64,000 nt of DNA from Panorpa germanica (Eukaryota; Arthropoda; Insecta; Mecoptera; Panorpidae). Positions 62,250 through 64,000 of this stretch are shown piece after piece; position 1 is the stretch's first letter; every line of letters starts with the position of its first letter. The notes under the pieces are model-generated. The model was given only the letters and a program-made list of their open reading frames with translations, searched no databases and was not told the origin of the DNA. The stretch lies in NCBI GenBank assembly GCA_963678705.1, contig OY783218.1, positions 13,836,152 through 13,900,151 of the forward strand, in the 5' to 3' direction. The translations under genes were made by a program, and so were the position numbers.

Positions 62250-64000
62250 CCCTTATAAAATCTAAAATAGTTAAGATATTTTAAATTTTTCAACGCAGTT
62301 CGTCTTCTTGAATATAAATTGATATAACTGCATCAAAAAATATTAAGAAATCAATAATTTTTCTTTTTGAAAATAAAGTCCATGAATTTTTAGAATCCCT
62401 TATAAAATCCAACATAGTTAAGATATTTCAAATTTTTTAATGCAGTTCGTCTTCTTAAATATAAATTGATATAACTGCATCAAAAAATATTAAGAAATCA
62501 ATAATTTTTCTTTTTGAAAATAAAGTCCATGAATTTTTAGAATCCCTTATAAAATCCAAAATAGTTAAGATATTTCAAATTTTTTAATGCAGTTCGTCTT
62601 CTTAAATATAAATTGATATAACTGCATCAAAAAATATTAAGAAATCAATAACTTTACTTTTTGAAAAAAAAGTCCATGAATTTTTAGAATCCCTTATAAA
62701 ATCCAAAATAGTTAAGATATTTCAAATTTTTTAATGCAGTTCGTCTTCTTAAATATAAATGGATATAACTGCATCAAAAAATATTAAGAAATCAATAACT
62801 TTACTTTTTGAAAAAAAAGTCCATGAATTTTTAGAATCCCTTATAAAATCCAAAATAGTTAAGATATTTCAAATTTTTTAATGCAGTCCGTCTTCTTAAA
62901 TATAAATGGATATAACTGCATCAAAAAATATTAAGAAATCAATAACTTTACTTTTTGAAAAAAAAGTCCATGAATTTTTAGAATCCCTTATAAAATCCAA
63001 AATAGTTAAGATATTTCAAATTTTTTAATGCAGTTCGTCTTCTTAAATATAAATGGACATAACTGCATCAAAAAATATTAAGAAATCAATAACTTTACTT
63101 TTTGAAAAAAAAGTCCATGAATTCTTAGAATCCCTTATAAAATCCAAAATAGTTAAGATATTTCAAATTTTTTAATGCAGTCCGTCTTCTTAAATATAAA
63201 TGGATATAACTGCATCAAAAAATATTAAGAAATCAATAACTTTACTTTTTGAAAAAAAAGTCCATGAATTTTTAGAATCCCTTATAAAATCCAAAATAGT
63301 TAAGATATTTCAAATTTTTTAATGCAGTTCGTCTTCTTAAATATAAATTGATATAACTGCATCAAAAAATATTACGAAATCAATAACTTTACTTTTTTAA
63401 AAGAAGGCCATGAATTTTTAGAAGCCCTTATAAAATCCAAAATAGTTAAGATATTTCAAATTTTTTAATGCAGTTCGTCTTCTTAAATATGAATTGATAT
63501 AACTGCATCAAAAAATATTAAGTAATCAATAACTTTACTTTTTGAAGAAAAAGTCCATGAATTTTTAGAATCCCTTATAAAATCCAAAATAGTTAAGATA
63601 TTTTAAATTTTTTAATGCAGTCCGTCTTCTTAAATATAAATGGATATAACTGCATCAAAAAATATTAAGAAATCAATAACTTTACTTTTTGAAAAAAAAG
63701 TCCATGAATTTTTAGAATCCCTTATAAAATCCAAAATAGTTAAGATATTTCAAATTTTTTAATGCAGTTCGTCTTCTTAAATATAAATTGATATAACTGC
63801 ATCAAAAAATATTAAGAAATCAATAATTTTCCTTTTTGAAAATAAAGTCCATGAATTTTTAGAATCACTTATAAAATCCAAAATAGTTAAGATATTTTAA
63901 ATTTTTTAACGCAGTCCGTCTTCTTAAATATAAATGGATATAACTGCATCAAAAAATATTAAGAAATCAATAATTTTTCTTTTTGAAAATAAAGTCCATG
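62250..64000 (-). repeat. 147-bp satellite, inverted array (at least 12 monomers, runs off the window)
   Basis: Reverse complement of the same monomer. The marker CTTCTTAAAT recurs at 62,451, 62,598 and 62,745, again with a 147-bp period. All monomers are of the edge-type subtype (AAGGGATTC and AACTATTTTGGAT when read in the direct sense), distinct from the homogenised core of the direct array. The array continues past position 64,000. Confidence 0.98.

Overview
This window is AT-rich, intron-containing, gene-poor animal DNA, and most likely from a moth or butterfly (Lepidoptera). Three things suggest that: the short introns (62-90 bp) in its one clear gene, a LEP1-like Helitron typical of Lepidoptera, and a dense scatter of hAT, mariner and MITE remnants. 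The assignment is an inference from pattern recognition; no search was run. No bacterial genes, CRISPR arrays, rRNA genes, intact tRNA genes or recognisable viral or LTR elements were seen.

Layout. (1) 1-5,950 holds a candidate divergent gene pair. A minus-strand first coding exon ends at 4,855 and a possible second exon lies at 190-325. Opposite is a plus-strand 5' end with three well-formed splice junctions and a first coding exon at 5,913-5,943. The long minus-strand intron carries an 8-bp-TSD hAT MITE (624-958) and a 262-bp TIR element (1,917-2,178). (2) 8,944-13,028, minus strand, is a complete eight-exon GALK2-type gene (GHMP kinase, N-acetylgalactosamine kinase/galactokinase 2 family) of 480 predicted residues with phase-consistent splicing throughout. 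(3) 13-57 kb is gene-poor. It contains two copies of a ~620-bp TIR element (15.9 and 17.3 kb), a second and third copy of the 262-bp element (22.4 and 54.9 kb), a 5'-truncated-type mariner remnant (29.2 kb), a CpG-dense patch with a candidate first exon (35.1-35.3 kb), a LEP1-like Helitron (38.9 kb), long AT microsatellites, purine tracts, and several short GC-richer patches that look coding-like but could not be assigned. A plausible minus-strand exon with a signal-peptide-like start lies at 56,091-56,283. (4) 57,290-64,000 is a 147-bp satellite. About 33 direct monomers are followed, at ~62,235, by an in-register switch to at least 12 inverted monomers that run off the window edge.

The GALK2-like gene is the only locus with an assignable function (sugar phosphorylation for hexosamine/galactose salvage). 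The plus-strand gene starting near 5.9 kb could span it with a long intron, but no downstream exon was identified. The most unusual structure is the satellite: nucleosome-length monomers, a strong dyad in every monomer, higher-order variant patterns, and a head-to-head inversion with a ~31-nt spacer.
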